64,000 nt of DNA from Halomonas icarae (GTDB lineage Bacteria > Pseudomonadota > Gammaproteobacteria > Pseudomonadales > Halomonadaceae): assembly GCF_009901955.1 (NCBI RefSeq), contig NZ_WUTS01000001.1, positions 3,307,637 through 3,371,636 on the forward strand, given 5' to 3'. The notes beneath the pieces were generated by a model. That model worked only from the letters and a program-made list of their open reading frames with translations, made no database searches and was not told where the DNA came from. Positions 9,288 through 18,075 of the stretch are shown here, piece after piece. Position 1 is the first letter of the stretch; each line of letters starts with the position of its first letter. The translations under genes and the position numbers were made by a program.

Positions 9288-10229
9288 ATGAACACGAACA
9301 TTGCGATAATTCAGAAGCCACCGGTGCTGCTCCAGCGAGAAGAGACCATCGAACAGATGCTGCTCTCGATCGACGAGGCAGCCAACAATGGCGCGAATCT
9401 GCTGGTGTTCCCGGAAGCCTATATTCCCGGCTATCCGACCTGGGTCTGGCGCCTTGTGCCGGGGGGCGACATGGCGCTGTCCAGCGACATCCATGCCAGA
9501 CTGCGCGCCAATGCCGTCGATCTGGCCCACGCGGGCTTGCAATCCTTGCAGGACTCAGCGGCCAAGCACGCCGTGACCCTCGTCGTGGGGATCCATGAGC
9601 TCGACACCCGCTACAGCGGCACCACGCTTTTCAACACCGTCGTGGTGATCGGGCCGGATGGCACACTACTCAACCGCCATCGCAAGCTGATGCCGACCAA
9701 TCCGGAGCGCATGGTATGGGGCATGGGGGACGCGACGGGTCTCAGGGTCGTCGACACCCCCGCGGGACGACTCGGCAACCTGATCTGCTGGGAGTGCTAT
9801 ATGCCACTGGCGCGCTACGCTCTCTATGCTCAGGACCTTGAAATCTTCATCAACCCGACCTGGGATGCCAGTGATATCGGCCTTGCCACCCTACGTCATA
9901 TCGCCAAGGAAGGCGGCTGCTGGGTAATCGGTACAGCCACCGCCATTCAGGGACGAGATATCCCCGCCACCTTCCCCGACCGCGACAGGCTCTTCAGCCC
10001 GGAGGAATGGATCAATCCGGGGAATGCCACCGTCATCGCCCCATCGGGCGAGGTGACAGCGGGTCCCCTACACCGCGAAAAGGGCATCCTCTATGCCGAG
10101 ATCGATGTAGAAGTGGCTCGGCGAGCAAGGCGCACCCTCGATGTATGCGGGCACTATGCTCGGCCGGATATCTTCTCGCTCTCTGTGGACCGCAAGCCGC
10201 TTCCTCCATTGGTGTTCTCGGACAAGTGA
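9288..10229 (+). CDS. nitrilase-family carbon-nitrogen hydrolase
   Basis: 313 residues. The catalytic triad of nitrilases is readable: E43 in FPEAYIPGYP, K133 in NRHRKLMPTNPERMVW, and C167 in NLICWECYMPLARYAL. The CWE context and the HRKLMPT motif place it with true nitrilases/cyanide-converting enzymes rather than amidases; these hydrolyse organic nitriles to acids and ammonia. It is cytoplasmic. AAGGAG precedes the ATG. Together with the GFA and cupin genes it looks like an inducible nitrile-response module under the neighbouring BTAD regulator. Substrate cannot be read from sequence. Confidence 0.9.
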   Translation: MNTNIAIIQKPPVLLQREETIEQMLLSIDEAANNGANLLVFPEAYIPGYPTWVWRLVPGGDMALSSDIHARLRANAVDLAHAGLQSLQDSAAKHAVTLVVGIHELDTRYSGTTLFNTVVVIGPDGTLLNRHRKLMPTNPERMVWGMGDATGLRVVDTPAGRLGNLICWECYMPLARYALYAQDLEIFINPTWDASDIGLATLRHIAKEGGCWVIGTATAIQGRDIPATFPDRDRLFSPEEWINPGNATVIAPSGEVTAGPLHREKGILYAEIDVEVARRARRTLDVCGHYARPDIFSLSVDRKPLPPLVFSDK

Positions 10230-10281
10230 ATAACACTGGCGAGCTAAGGCCTTACTACAGGTCACGGCTCGCCGGGCGACT

Positions 10282-10317
10282 ATGCTTGACCTCCGCCAGG
10301 GAGATGCTTGACCTCCG
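10282..10317. repeat. 14-base direct repeat with 22-base period upstream of cytochrome c gene
   Basis: ATGCTTGACCTCCG is present at 10282-10295 and again exactly at 10304-10317. Each copy contains a TTGACC -35-like hexamer. It lies about 115 bases upstream of the cytochrome c start and close to a SARP-type regulator gene, whose family uses in-phase direct repeats. It is a candidate activator site. The rest of the 202-base gap shows only a weak long-loop inverted repeat (10238-10244 with 10267-10273). Confidence 0.5.
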
Positions 10318-10431
10318 TCATGGACGGCTGGCAGGTCCACCACTACCTTCATTGAAGGCGCAGGGATCATGTGATGACACAATAACGATAATCGTCCATT
10401 TTCATTCGCCCTATACAGGAGGTGCGAAGAA

Positions 10432-10776
10432 ATGAAGATCATGATCGCAACAACACTGTCTGGACTCCTATGGCTGAGTACCACCGCTTCCCTGGCCGAC
10501 ATGCACGAGGACACACAGCAGCTGGCTACTGACAAACAGTGCATGAGCTGCCACGCCAGTGAAGATGAGACGCCCAGGGCTCCAGGGTTCAACAGCATTG
10601 CCGCAAAATACGCGGGAGGAGAGATGCGAGGGTATCTGGTCGATGTGGTGATGACGGGGGGCGAGGATCACTGGGGTTCGGCAACCATGCCGGAGACCGA
10701 TGAGCGCCCCGAGGTCAGCGAGGAGGAGGCCGAGCGGCTGGTCGACTGGATTCTGGGCATGCACAAGGGAGAGTAG
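10432..10776 (+). CDS. small periplasmic c-type cytochrome
   Basis: 114 residues with a signal peptide (about 1-22, ending SLA). One haem-binding motif CMSCH at 37-41; M86 in SATMPE is a plausible distal haem ligand. Size and layout resemble cytochrome c551/c5-type electron carriers. AGGAGG lies just before the ATG. It may take electrons from a periplasmic oxidase or dehydrogenase, but no obvious partner sits next to it; the nearest genes are the nitrilase set upstream on the same strand. Confidence 0.88.
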   Translation: MKIMIATTLSGLLWLSTTASLADMHEDTQQLATDKQCMSCHASEDETPRAPGFNSIAAKYAGGEMRGYLVDVVMTGGEDHWGSATMPETDERPEVSEEEAERLVDWILGMHKGE

Positions 10777-10917
10777 GCTCGACTTACCTCGTGGCAGTGA
10801 CGCTCACCCGAGCCCTACCGATCAACATCGGACTGCTTCTCGATCAATACTCGATCGACCAACATTCCGTGCCATGACAGCGCCACGGAGAAGATGGTCA
10901 GACGTCACTTCCAGGCG

Positions 10918-11745
10918 TCAGGACTCGCCACTGGCTGTCAGCAGACGCCGCATCGCCGCCGTCGGCGCCTCAATCTTCTCGAAGCGCCGGCTGGCGGCAT
11001 AGCACTCATTGAAGGCGTCGAAATAGTCGTCCAGGGCCAGGGCGGCCTCCTCGTCGCCCCCCTGTCGCAGCAGTTCGGCGGCCACCTCGGCGGTACACAG
11101 ATGTGAGCTGGAGGCGGGCTTGCGCAGCCGGTAGCGCGTCAAGCGCTCCGTGCGCAACGGCAACACCGGCAAGGCATCCAGATAGGGGCTCTTGCGGAAG
11201 ATCCGTCGCGCCTGCCGCCAGGTACCATCGAGCAGCAGATAGACGGGAATGCGACCCGCCGCCCGGGATTCGGTCACGGCGTCGATGTCGACCACGCGCT
11301 CGGCATAGTCGGGCTGATCATCGGGAAAGACCACGAAGGGCGCGAAGCGCTTGTCGTCCAGCAGCGCCAGCAGGCGCTCGTCCGGCGCGGTGCGATACCA
11401 GGTGAACACCTCGGTATCGGGAAGCACATCCTGGATCAGCCGTCCGGTATTGGTAGGCTTGAAATGCTCCATGGAGTGGGTCAGCAGCCACACCCGGGCG
11501 TAACTTCTGGCTTGCACTCGATAGGGACACAGGCAATTGAGCATCGGCAGGTTGCACCCCGTACAACGCTCGACGAAGCTCCCTCGGGCCTTGAACTCTC
11601 GGCGCGGAGGGCGTGGGCGACCCGTTCCGGGGTCGCGAGCAGGCCCGGTTCCCGGGTCTCGGGAAAGTCCAGTCCGAGGAGCGTGCGCCTGCGGGGTCTC
11701 GGGCTCGTGAAACGTCTCGGACTCGTGAGGGAAGTCGTCCTGCAT
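10918..11745 (-). CDS. DTW-domain tRNA-uridine aminocarboxypropyltransferase
   Basis: 275 residues from the chosen ATG. A cysteine cluster CTGCNLPMLNCLCP starts the conserved domain and is followed by the DTW-type motif LLLDGTWRQARRIF and RKPASSSHLCTAEVAAELL. DTW proteins (E. coli TapT/YfiP) add the 3-amino-3-carboxypropyl group from S-adenosylmethionine to uridine 47 of tRNAs. The first 60 residues are low-complexity, rich in R, P, G and T (RDPGTGPARDPGTGRP). The frame is open to 11829, but MQDDFP at 11745 is the simplest start. The gene upstream on this strand is the sirtuin. Confidence 0.85.
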   Translation of the reverse strand: MQDDFPHESETFHEPETPQAHAPRTGLSRDPGTGPARDPGTGRPRPPRREFKARGSFVERCTGCNLPMLNCLCPYRVQARSYARVWLLTHSMEHFKPTNTGRLIQDVLPDTEVFTWYRTAPDERLLALLDDKRFAPFVVFPDDQPDYAERVVDIDAVTESRAAGRIPVYLLLDGTWRQARRIFRKSPYLDALPVLPLRTERLTRYRLRKPASSSHLCTAEVAAELLRQGGDEEAALALDDYFDAFNECYAASRRFEKIEAPTAAMRRLLTASGES

Positions 11746-11798
11746 GATGGCCTGTCCGGGGAGAAAACGGGGGCGCATTCTAGCATGACCCTGGCACA

Positions 11799-12536
11799 TC
11801 ACCCCTCCAGCAGCGCCTCGGGTACCCACAGCCGTCCCTCACGCCGCCAGTGCCGGACCAGCGCCGGCACCCCCTTGCCGGCAGGCTGGCTGAGGCGGGC
11901 GACACCGGGAGGCGCCAGTGCCTCGGCCTCGGGGTCGACCAGCACGCAGCCGGCACCAAAGGGAGCATGCTGGAGCAGTGAGGCGGCCGGCATCACCTCG
12001 AGCGAGGTACCCACCACCAACACCAGGTCGGCCTCGGCCACGATATCGCAGGCCTCGGGGAAGTGGGGCACATCCTCGCCGAACCACACCACATCGGGGC
12101 GCAGCTGGCTGCCCTTGTCACACACATCCCCCAGGGCGATGCCACCACGCGGCAGCGGATAGTGCATGCGGCGATCCACCGTGGAGCGCGCCTTGAGAAT
12201 CTCGCCATGCAGATGCAGGACATGCCGAGAACCGGCCCGTTCATGCAGGTCATCGATGTTCTGGGTAATGATGCTGACCCGAAAACCCTGCTGTTCCAAT
12301 GCCGCCAGGGCCTTGTGGGCGGCATTGGGACGCGCTCGACGCACCTGCTCTCGTCGCGCATTGTAGAAGGCCAGCACCCGGGCGGGGTCACGCCGCCAGC
12401 CACCGGGGGTGGCCACCTCCTCGACGGGGTGATTGGCCCACAGACCATCCGATGCACGAAAGGTCTGGATGCCGCTCTCGGCACTGATACCTGCTCCTGT
12501 CAGCACCACCAGATGGGGTGCGCGCCGCTCTACCAT
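11799..12536 (-). CDS. SIR2-family NAD-dependent deacylase lacking zinc cysteines
   Basis: 245 residues. NAD-binding sirtuin motifs are clear: VLTGAGISAESGIQTFR near residue 11, ITQNIDDLHERAGS, catalytic His in LHLHGEI, and VVWFGEDVPHF plus VVGTSLEVMPA. The region between HGEI and WFGE, where most sirtuins carry four zinc-binding cysteines, has only one cysteine (GDVCDKGSQLRPD). This matches a bacterial subgroup in which the zinc ribbon has decayed. Predicted role: removal of acyl groups from protein lysines in the cytoplasm. AGAGGTG precedes the ATG at 12536. Confidence 0.88.
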   Translation of the reverse strand: MVERRAPHLVVLTGAGISAESGIQTFRASDGLWANHPVEEVATPGGWRRDPARVLAFYNARREQVRRARPNAAHKALAALEQQGFRVSIITQNIDDLHERAGSRHVLHLHGEILKARSTVDRRMHYPLPRGGIALGDVCDKGSQLRPDVVWFGEDVPHFPEACDIVAEADLVLVVGTSLEVMPAASLLQHAPFGAGCVLVDPEAEALAPPGVARLSQPAGKGVPALVRHWRREGRLWVPEALLEG

Positions 12537-12609
12537 TCATCACCTCTCGACACCGACTCTCTCGAAACTACCATCTCGGCCAGATGTCGACCAGCGACCA
12601 TGATCCGGC

Positions 12610-13029
12610 TCAGGCGCCGTGATAGCCATCCTCCTCCGGGCTCTCATGGGCTCCCCTGGGAAGCTCGGCCGCCCAGGCCATGGCGGCGGCATGGTCACGC
12701 TTGGCGAAGGTGTGGATCTCCAACGCGCGAAAGAGGCGCTCTTCCAGATGGGCGACATGTTTCAGCCAGGCCTGGTCGGTGACCACGGCCACACGGTGGT
12801 AACGCTTCAGGTCACCGAGCTGAGTCAGACCATAACCGACATCCTTGAGCAGCGCACCGAGGGTCATCCAGCGCAGGTTATCGACTTCGACCACCATGCT
12901 GACCAGCGGATGGTTCTGCTTGGCGGCCTCGATGGCATCGATGGCACGCTGCAACTCGCTTGCGGTGACGACGCCTCCCGCCTTCATCGCCACGACATGC
13001 CCTGCCGAGTGAGTAATCAGATCCAGCAT
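12610..13029 (-). CDS. SpoIIAA-like (STAS-fold) protein
   Basis: 139 residues with the SpoIIAA-like signature: VVAMKAGGVVTASELQRAID at the start, VVEVDNLRWMTLGALLKDV and YHRVAVVTDQAWLKHV, ending in a helix. Members of this family (DUF3478) have an STAS-like fold and are found in many halophiles; the function is unknown, with membrane or stress roles suggested only by fold. AAGGAGA precedes ATG 13029. A longer in-frame reading to 13080 has no ribosome site. Confidence 0.82.
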   Translation of the reverse strand: MLDLITHSAGHVVAMKAGGVVTASELQRAIDAIEAAKQNHPLVSMVVEVDNLRWMTLGALLKDVGYGLTQLGDLKRYHRVAVVTDQAWLKHVAHLEERLFRALEIHTFAKRDHAAAMAWAAELPRGAHESPEEDGYHGA

Positions 13030-13110
13030 GACGTTCTCCTTGGGTTGAGAGCCCCACGGATTACCACCAGGGGGCTTCACGCTCTTTCAGCATAGCGCGC
13101 CACGCTTCGG

Positions 13111-14856
13111 CTAGTGGACCAGGTCCCCGTTTTCGACGCCGCTGAAGCGCTGCTTGTTGCGATAGGGGTAGACGTCGATGACGCGGCCGTCGAGGACCGC
13201 ACGCTGCAAGCCCTTCCAGTAGTCGGCATCGAGCAGCTCGGGGTGGAGCCCGTAGAAGAGCCGCCGCAGGCGAATATCGGCAAACAGGAAGGGGCCGAAC
13301 TCCTCGGGGAAGATGTCGTTGGGTCCCACCGAGTACCAGGGCTCATCGGCCAGCTCCTGTTCGGGATAGAGCGGTTCGGGGATATGCCGGAAGTTGCACT
13401 CGGTGAGATAGCACACCTCATCATAGTCGTAGAACACCACCCGGCCGTGGCGGGTCACGCCGAAGTTCTTGAGCAGCATATCGCCGGGGAAGATATTGGC
13501 GGCGGCCATCTGCTTGATGGCATTGCCATAGTCCTTGAGCACCGCCCGGGTCTCCGCCTCGTCGCACTGCCCGAGATAGAGGTTGAGCGGGGTCATCATG
13601 CGCTCGGTATAGCAGTGCCTGATGACCACCTTGTCACCTCGCAGGTAGACGGTGGAGGGGGCGACCTCCAGCAGGTGCGCCAGGCACTCGGGATCGAAGT
13701 GGTCCTGGCGGGCGGTGAAGTTCGAGAACTCCTGGGTGTCCGCCATGCGCCCCACCCGGTCGTGCAGCTTGACCAGGCGATACTTCTCGCGCACGTTCTC
13801 ACGGCTCATCGACTTGGAGGGGTCGAAGCGGTCCTTGATGATCTTGAAGACGGTGCGATACGAGGGCAGCACGAAGACCGCCATGACCATGCCGCGGACT
13901 CCCGGGGCGATAATGAAGCGATCATCGCGGCGTGCCACCTGACGATTGAGGCCGCGAAAGAACTCGGTCTTGCCATGCTTGAAAAACCCGATGGCGGCGT
14001 AGAGCTCACCCTCCGGCTTGTCGGGCATCAGCTCCTGAAGATAGTGCACGAACTCGCTGGGCACGACGACCTTGACCTGGAAGTAGGCACGCGTGAACGA
14101 GAAGATGATCGAGACCTCATCGGGCTCGATCAGCACGGTATCCAGATAGAGTCCGGCTCCCACTTCGTGAAGCACCGGCAGTACCAGCGGCACCTGTTCA
14201 CCACCGCCCAGCACCCGACCGACCAGATACGCCCCCTTGTTGCGATAGAAGACACTCTTGATCAGCTCGATCTCGGCCTCGGGGTCATCACGGATGGTGT
14301 CGGGCAGCAGCCCCCGGAGCACCTCTCCTCCCCGGGCCGCATCATTTTCCAGATCGATGAAGGGGGTCTCCAGACGGGCACCCTCCAGGGCCCAGCGCAA
14401 CCCGGCGGTCCAGCCCCCCTGGACTCGAGCACGACGACACAGGGTCAGCCCGGAGAGGCGTGCCGCCCGCTCTCGCGAGCTGTAGACAAACATCCACTCA
14501 TTGCGGATATGGCGGTGATGGAAGAGCGAGCAGAACATCGAGTTGAAATAGGTCTCGGCCAGCTCGTAATCCAGCCGCTGATCGATCAGTTCTGCATAAT
14601 GAGTGCGCGCCTCTCTCCAGCACTCGCAGTCGATCAACCGCTCCTCGCTGAAGCCGCGACGCAGCCGTTTCAGGGTAGCCTGGACCTTCTCCTCGTAGAG
14701 ATTGATACGCTCCGCCGAGGCCCGCTGCGCCTCACGCCACGCTCCGGCGGCGAAGCGTCGGCTGGCGTCCGCGGTAATCGCCTTGAAGCGTGAACGGTAC
14801 TCGTCGAAGCCATGCAGGATGGTGGCGGCGAGTCGATAGGAGGGGGAAAGCGGCAT
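13111..14856 (-). CDS. aceK: isocitrate dehydrogenase kinase/phosphatase AceK
   Basis: 581 residues, the normal AceK length. Conserved segments include IAPGVRGMVMAVFVLPSYR (ATP-binding loop), KTEFFRGLNRQ, VFKIIKDRF, KNFGVTRHGRVVFYDYDEV and the C-terminal DVYPYRNKQRF. AceK phosphorylates isocitrate dehydrogenase to divert carbon into the glyoxylate bypass and also removes the phosphate. It is usually next to aceBA in enterics; here it stands alone, divergent from a CDF transporter gene. Confidence 0.97.
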   Translation of the reverse strand: MPLSPSYRLAATILHGFDEYRSRFKAITADASRRFAAGAWREAQRASAERINLYEEKVQATLKRLRRGFSEERLIDCECWREARTHYAELIDQRLDYELAETYFNSMFCSLFHHRHIRNEWMFVYSSRERAARLSGLTLCRRARVQGGWTAGLRWALEGARLETPFIDLENDAARGGEVLRGLLPDTIRDDPEAEIELIKSVFYRNKGAYLVGRVLGGGEQVPLVLPVLHEVGAGLYLDTVLIEPDEVSIIFSFTRAYFQVKVVVPSEFVHYLQELMPDKPEGELYAAIGFFKHGKTEFFRGLNRQVARRDDRFIIAPGVRGMVMAVFVLPSYRTVFKIIKDRFDPSKSMSRENVREKYRLVKLHDRVGRMADTQEFSNFTARQDHFDPECLAHLLEVAPSTVYLRGDKVVIRHCYTERMMTPLNLYLGQCDEAETRAVLKDYGNAIKQMAAANIFPGDMLLKNFGVTRHGRVVFYDYDEVCYLTECNFRHIPEPLYPEQELADEPWYSVGPNDIFPEEFGPFLFADIRLRRLFYGLHPELLDADYWKGLQRAVLDGRVIDVYPYRNKQRFSGVENGDLVH

Positions 14857-14964
14857 GCATGTCTCCAGACGCTATCAGGCAGGAGTAGAGCATGGCCCTA
14901 TCCCGTCGCCGCGGCGAGCCGACCATGGTGGCAAGCGACACCGGCTTTCCGCCTTGCATCAATC

Positions 14965-14981
14965 AGTACCTGTTCGGTACT
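14965..14981. promoter_or_regulatory. perfect inverted repeat between aceK and CDF transporter genes
   Basis: AGTACC at 14965-14970 and GGTACT at 14976-14981 form a perfect dyad around TGTTC. It lies in the 180-base divergent intergenic region, 56 bases before the transporter ATG. A dimeric regulator (for example a metal-responsive repressor or a TetR/MerR-type protein) could bind here; nothing in the window identifies it. Confidence 0.4.
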
Positions 14982-15036
14982 ATTTTGGCCACAGCCTCTA
15001 CGCTTACCTCCTGGAAGCCCCCTCTCGGACCCGCCC

Positions 15037-16206
15037 ATGCAGACCCATCTCGAGAAACACCAGGCCACCCGTCGCGTCACCTATCTCTCGATAGGCACGA
15101 ACTGCGTGCTGGGCGTGGCCAAGGTCATCGTGGGCTGGATCGTCGGCTCCGCCGCGATGGTGGCGGATGGCGTGCACTCCTTCTCCGATCTGGTGACCGA
15201 TGGCTTCGTGATCGCCGCCTCCCACTACGGCCACCAGGGCCCCGACCATGATCATCACTACGGCCACGGGCGTATCGAGACCCTGGCGACCCTGTTTCTG
15301 GGTAGCGTGCTGATCTTCGTGGCCGGCGCAATCGCCTGGTCGAGCCTGGATCGGCTGCTCTCCGACACCCGAATCCCCCCACCCGGCATCTGGGCGATCC
15401 TGCTCACCGCCCTGGCACTGCTCGCCAAGGAGTGGCTCTTCCATATCACCCGTCGGGTGGCGAAGCGCATCGGATCGAAGATGCTCGAGGCCAACGCCTG
15501 GCACCACCGTAGCGACGTGCTCTCCACCGGCGTGGTCATGGTGGCGCTGATCGGTAGCCAGTTCGGTGCCACCTGGATCGATACCGCGGCCGCGGTCATC
15601 GTTGGTCTGCTGGTCGGCAAGGTTGGCTGGGACCTGCTGTGGGACTCGGGCCGCGAGCTCGTGGACACCGCCCTGCCCGTGGCCACCCAGGAAGAGATGC
15701 GCCAGATGGCGATGAGCGTGCCCGGCGTTCGCGGCATCCACGACCTGCGCACCCGCCAGTCGGCGGGCCGCACCATGCTCGACTTGCATGTGGTGGTGTC
15801 ACCACGAATCAGCGTCTCCGAGGGGCACGAGATCGGCAACGAGGTGAGTCGCCGCCTGCGTAACGGCTTCCCCGCCCTGACCGACCTGACCTTCCATATC
15901 GATCCCGAGGATGACGCCGGCGAGGGGGACCCCAGTCGCTTCCCGGGGTTGCCATTACGACCCGCGGTCGAGGCTGCCCTGGCCCGGCGCTGGTCCTCTC
16001 TCGAGGTGTGGCCGGAGATCCGCGAGCTGGAGCTGCACTATCTGGAGGATGCAGTGACGGTGGTCATCTGCCTGGACGAAGGCTATCCCCGGAAGAGTCA
16101 AGCGGTGATACGCGACCTGAAGGAGTGCGCCGCGGATATCGACTGGCTCTCCCACGTCGAGGTGCGTCGCCTGGCCGACGTTCCCTACATGCCTGTGGGC
16201 AACTGA
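15037..16206 (+). CDS. cation diffusion facilitator (CDF) metal efflux transporter
   Basis: 389 residues. Six membrane helices in the first 210 residues, with the metal-site HxxxD motifs in helix 2 (H47 and D51 of ADGVHSFSD) and helix 5 (NAWHHRSDVLS), and a His-rich cytoplasmic loop PDHDHHYGHGRIE at 69-81. A dimerisation (ZT_dimer) domain follows, and there is an extra carboxy-terminal domain of about 100 residues repeating the same fold (SSLEVWPEIRELELHYLEDAV). CDF proteins exchange Zn2+, Fe2+ or Mn2+ for protons. The frame opens further upstream, but MQTHLEKHQA matches family starts. Confidence 0.92.
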   Translation: MQTHLEKHQATRRVTYLSIGTNCVLGVAKVIVGWIVGSAAMVADGVHSFSDLVTDGFVIAASHYGHQGPDHDHHYGHGRIETLATLFLGSVLIFVAGAIAWSSLDRLLSDTRIPPPGIWAILLTALALLAKEWLFHITRRVAKRIGSKMLEANAWHHRSDVLSTGVVMVALIGSQFGATWIDTAAAVIVGLLVGKVGWDLLWDSGRELVDTALPVATQEEMRQMAMSVPGVRGIHDLRTRQSAGRTMLDLHVVVSPRISVSEGHEIGNEVSRRLRNGFPALTDLTFHIDPEDDAGEGDPSRFPGLPLRPAVEAALARRWSSLEVWPEIRELELHYLEDAVTVVICLDEGYPRKSQAVIRDLKECAADIDWLSHVEVRRLADVPYMPVGN

Positions 16207-16334
16207 CCCCTCGAGTAATCCGAAGGCGCCTCGATGGATTGGCAGCAGGCGTCGATGAGGCACCCCTCCACCGGGGATGACATCCCCACGGCTGAAGGCG
16301 ACAATGGCCGCCCTTTCTGAATTGGACCCGGGCC

Positions 16335-17141
16335 ATGGCGGACGAGCTGCGTATCCTCTATCGCGACGAGCACCTGGTGATCGTGCACAAGCCCGCCGGG
16401 CTGCTGGTGCACCGCACGGCCCTGGCTCGGGGTGAGCGCGAGTTTCTGCTGCAGCGCCTGCGCGACCAGCTGGGCCAGCGGGTATATCCGGTCCACCGCC
16501 TCGACCGCCCCACCTCGGGAGCCATGGTGTTCGCCCTCTCCTCGGAGATCGCCACTCGCCTGGGCGACGCCTTCGCCGAGCGCGATGTCGTCAAGCGCTA
16601 CCTGGCGGTGGTGCGTGGTATCGGCCCCGAGGCCGAGCACCTCGATTATGCGCTGCGCGAGGAGGATGGTCGTCGCCCCAAGGCGGAGATGCCGGCCCAG
16701 GAGGCGATCACCGTGGTGCGCCGCCTGGACAGCGTGGAGCTGCCGATACAGGTGGATCGCTACCCCCAGAGCCGCTACTCGTTGATGGAGGCATACCCCC
16801 TGACCGGACGCCGCCACCAGATCCGCCGCCACTTCTCCCGGCGTGGCTATCCGATCATCGGTGACGCCAAGCATGGCAAGGGCAAGCATAATCGCTTCTT
16901 CGCCGAGCAGCTGGACACACCCCGTCTGCTGCTGGCCGCCGTGGGGCTGGCCTTCCATCATCCTGAGACGGACCAGCGGCTGCGCATCGAGTGTGCTCCG
17001 GATGGCGCCATGCGCGCGCTGTTCGAGCGGTTCGGCTGGAGCGGCCACCTGCCCCAGGATAACGTAGAGACCCTCTCGGCCACCGAGATCCCCTGGCCCG
17101 CCACCGCGGCACCATCCACCGTCCCACTCACGACTCCATGA
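16335..17141 (+). CDS. truC: tRNA pseudouridine(65) synthase TruC
   Basis: 268 residues of the RluA family: ILYRDEHLVIVHKPAGLLVH at the start, catalytic aspartate in VYPVHRLDRPTSGAMVF (about residue 57), and LTGRRHQIRRHFSRRGYPIIGD. The layout and short N-terminus (no S4 domain) match TruC, which makes pseudouridine 65 in tRNA Asp and Ile. Its stop is 4 bases before the tcdA start, so the two tRNA-modification genes are probably cotranscribed. Confidence 0.93.
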   Translation: MADELRILYRDEHLVIVHKPAGLLVHRTALARGEREFLLQRLRDQLGQRVYPVHRLDRPTSGAMVFALSSEIATRLGDAFAERDVVKRYLAVVRGIGPEAEHLDYALREEDGRRPKAEMPAQEAITVVRRLDSVELPIQVDRYPQSRYSLMEAYPLTGRRHQIRRHFSRRGYPIIGDAKHGKGKHNRFFAEQLDTPRLLLAAVGLAFHHPETDQRLRIECAPDGAMRALFERFGWSGHLPQDNVETLSATEIPWPATAAPSTVPLTTP

Positions 17142-17145
17142 GACC

Positions 17146-17985
17146 ATGAGCGATCCCATTACCGCCTCTCCCGCCGGCCTCACCGAGGATGACCACGACC
17201 TGCGCTTCGGGGGCATCCGCCGTCTCTACGGCGCCCGTGCCTTCGCATACTTCCGCAGCGCCCATATCGTGGTCGTCGGGGTGGGAGGCGTCGGCAGCTG
17301 GGCCGTGGAGGCCCTGGCCCGCTCCGGCATCGGCAAGCTGACCCTGATCGACCTGGACGATGTCTGCGTCTCCAATACCAATCGCCAGCTCCACGCCCTG
17401 GACGGTACCGTGGGCCGTCCCAAGGTGGAGGTGCTGGCCGAGCGCTGTCGGGCGATTCAGCCGGGCATCGAGATCGTGGCCGATACCGCCTTCGTCACCC
17501 CCACCAACCTGGCCGAGCGCATCCCCGAGGATGCCGACCATGTGATCGATGCCATCGACAGCGTGGTGGCCAAGGCGGCGCTGATCGCCTGGTGTCGACG
17601 GCGCAAGCTGCCGATCACGGTAACCGGTGCCGCCGGCGGCCAGACCGACCCCACCCGTATCAAGGTGGCCGACCTGTCGCGCACTGAACATGACCCCCTG
17701 CTGGCCAAGGTGCGCTCTCGGCTGCGCCGCGACTTCGGGTTCTCGCGCAACCCCCGGCGGCGCTTCTCGGTGGAGTGTGTCTACTCCGACGAGCAACTGG
17801 TCTATCCGGGCAGCGACGGCGAGGTGTGCTTTCAGAAACCGGGCAGCGGCGAGGCCACCCGCCTGGACTGCGCCTCCGGCTTCGGCGCCGCCACCTTCGT
17901 CACCGGCAGCTTCGGCTTCGTGGCCGCATCACGCACCCTGGCAAGGCTGGCAAAGCGGGCCAGCAGCCACCAGACTGGCGCCTGA
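17146..17985 (+). CDS. tcdA: tRNA threonylcarbamoyladenosine dehydratase TcdA
   Basis: 279 residues of the E1-like ThiF/MoeB fold. The ATP-binding motif VVGVGGVGSWAVEALARSG is followed by LTLIDLDDVCVSNTNRQLHA and DAIDSVVAKAALI; a C-terminal hydrophobic region resembles TcdA/CsdL. TcdA uses ATP to cyclise the t6A37 side chain of tRNAs to ct6A, and works with the CsdA-CsdE sulfur system in E. coli. It is four bases downstream of truC. Confidence 0.94.
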   Translation: MSDPITASPAGLTEDDHDLRFGGIRRLYGARAFAYFRSAHIVVVGVGGVGSWAVEALARSGIGKLTLIDLDDVCVSNTNRQLHALDGTVGRPKVEVLAERCRAIQPGIEIVADTAFVTPTNLAERIPEDADHVIDAIDSVVAKAALIAWCRRRKLPITVTGAAGGQTDPTRIKVADLSRTEHDPLLAKVRSRLRRDFGFSRNPRRRFSVECVYSDEQLVYPGSDGEVCFQKPGSGEATRLDCASGFGAATFVTGSFGFVAASRTLARLAKRASSHQTGA

Positions 17986-18075
17986 GTCTCCTGGATTCAT
18001 AGAATAACCGCGCCACCAACAGCAGCCCTTACCAGAGTTCGTTTCAGAGTTCTTTTCTTACTTCAGGAGAGTGTC

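Noticed and set aside
10230..10431. Possible tRNA or small RNA in the gap before the cytochrome gene
   Set aside because: No cloverleaf could be folded by eye; the striking feature is only a duplicated 14-mer.
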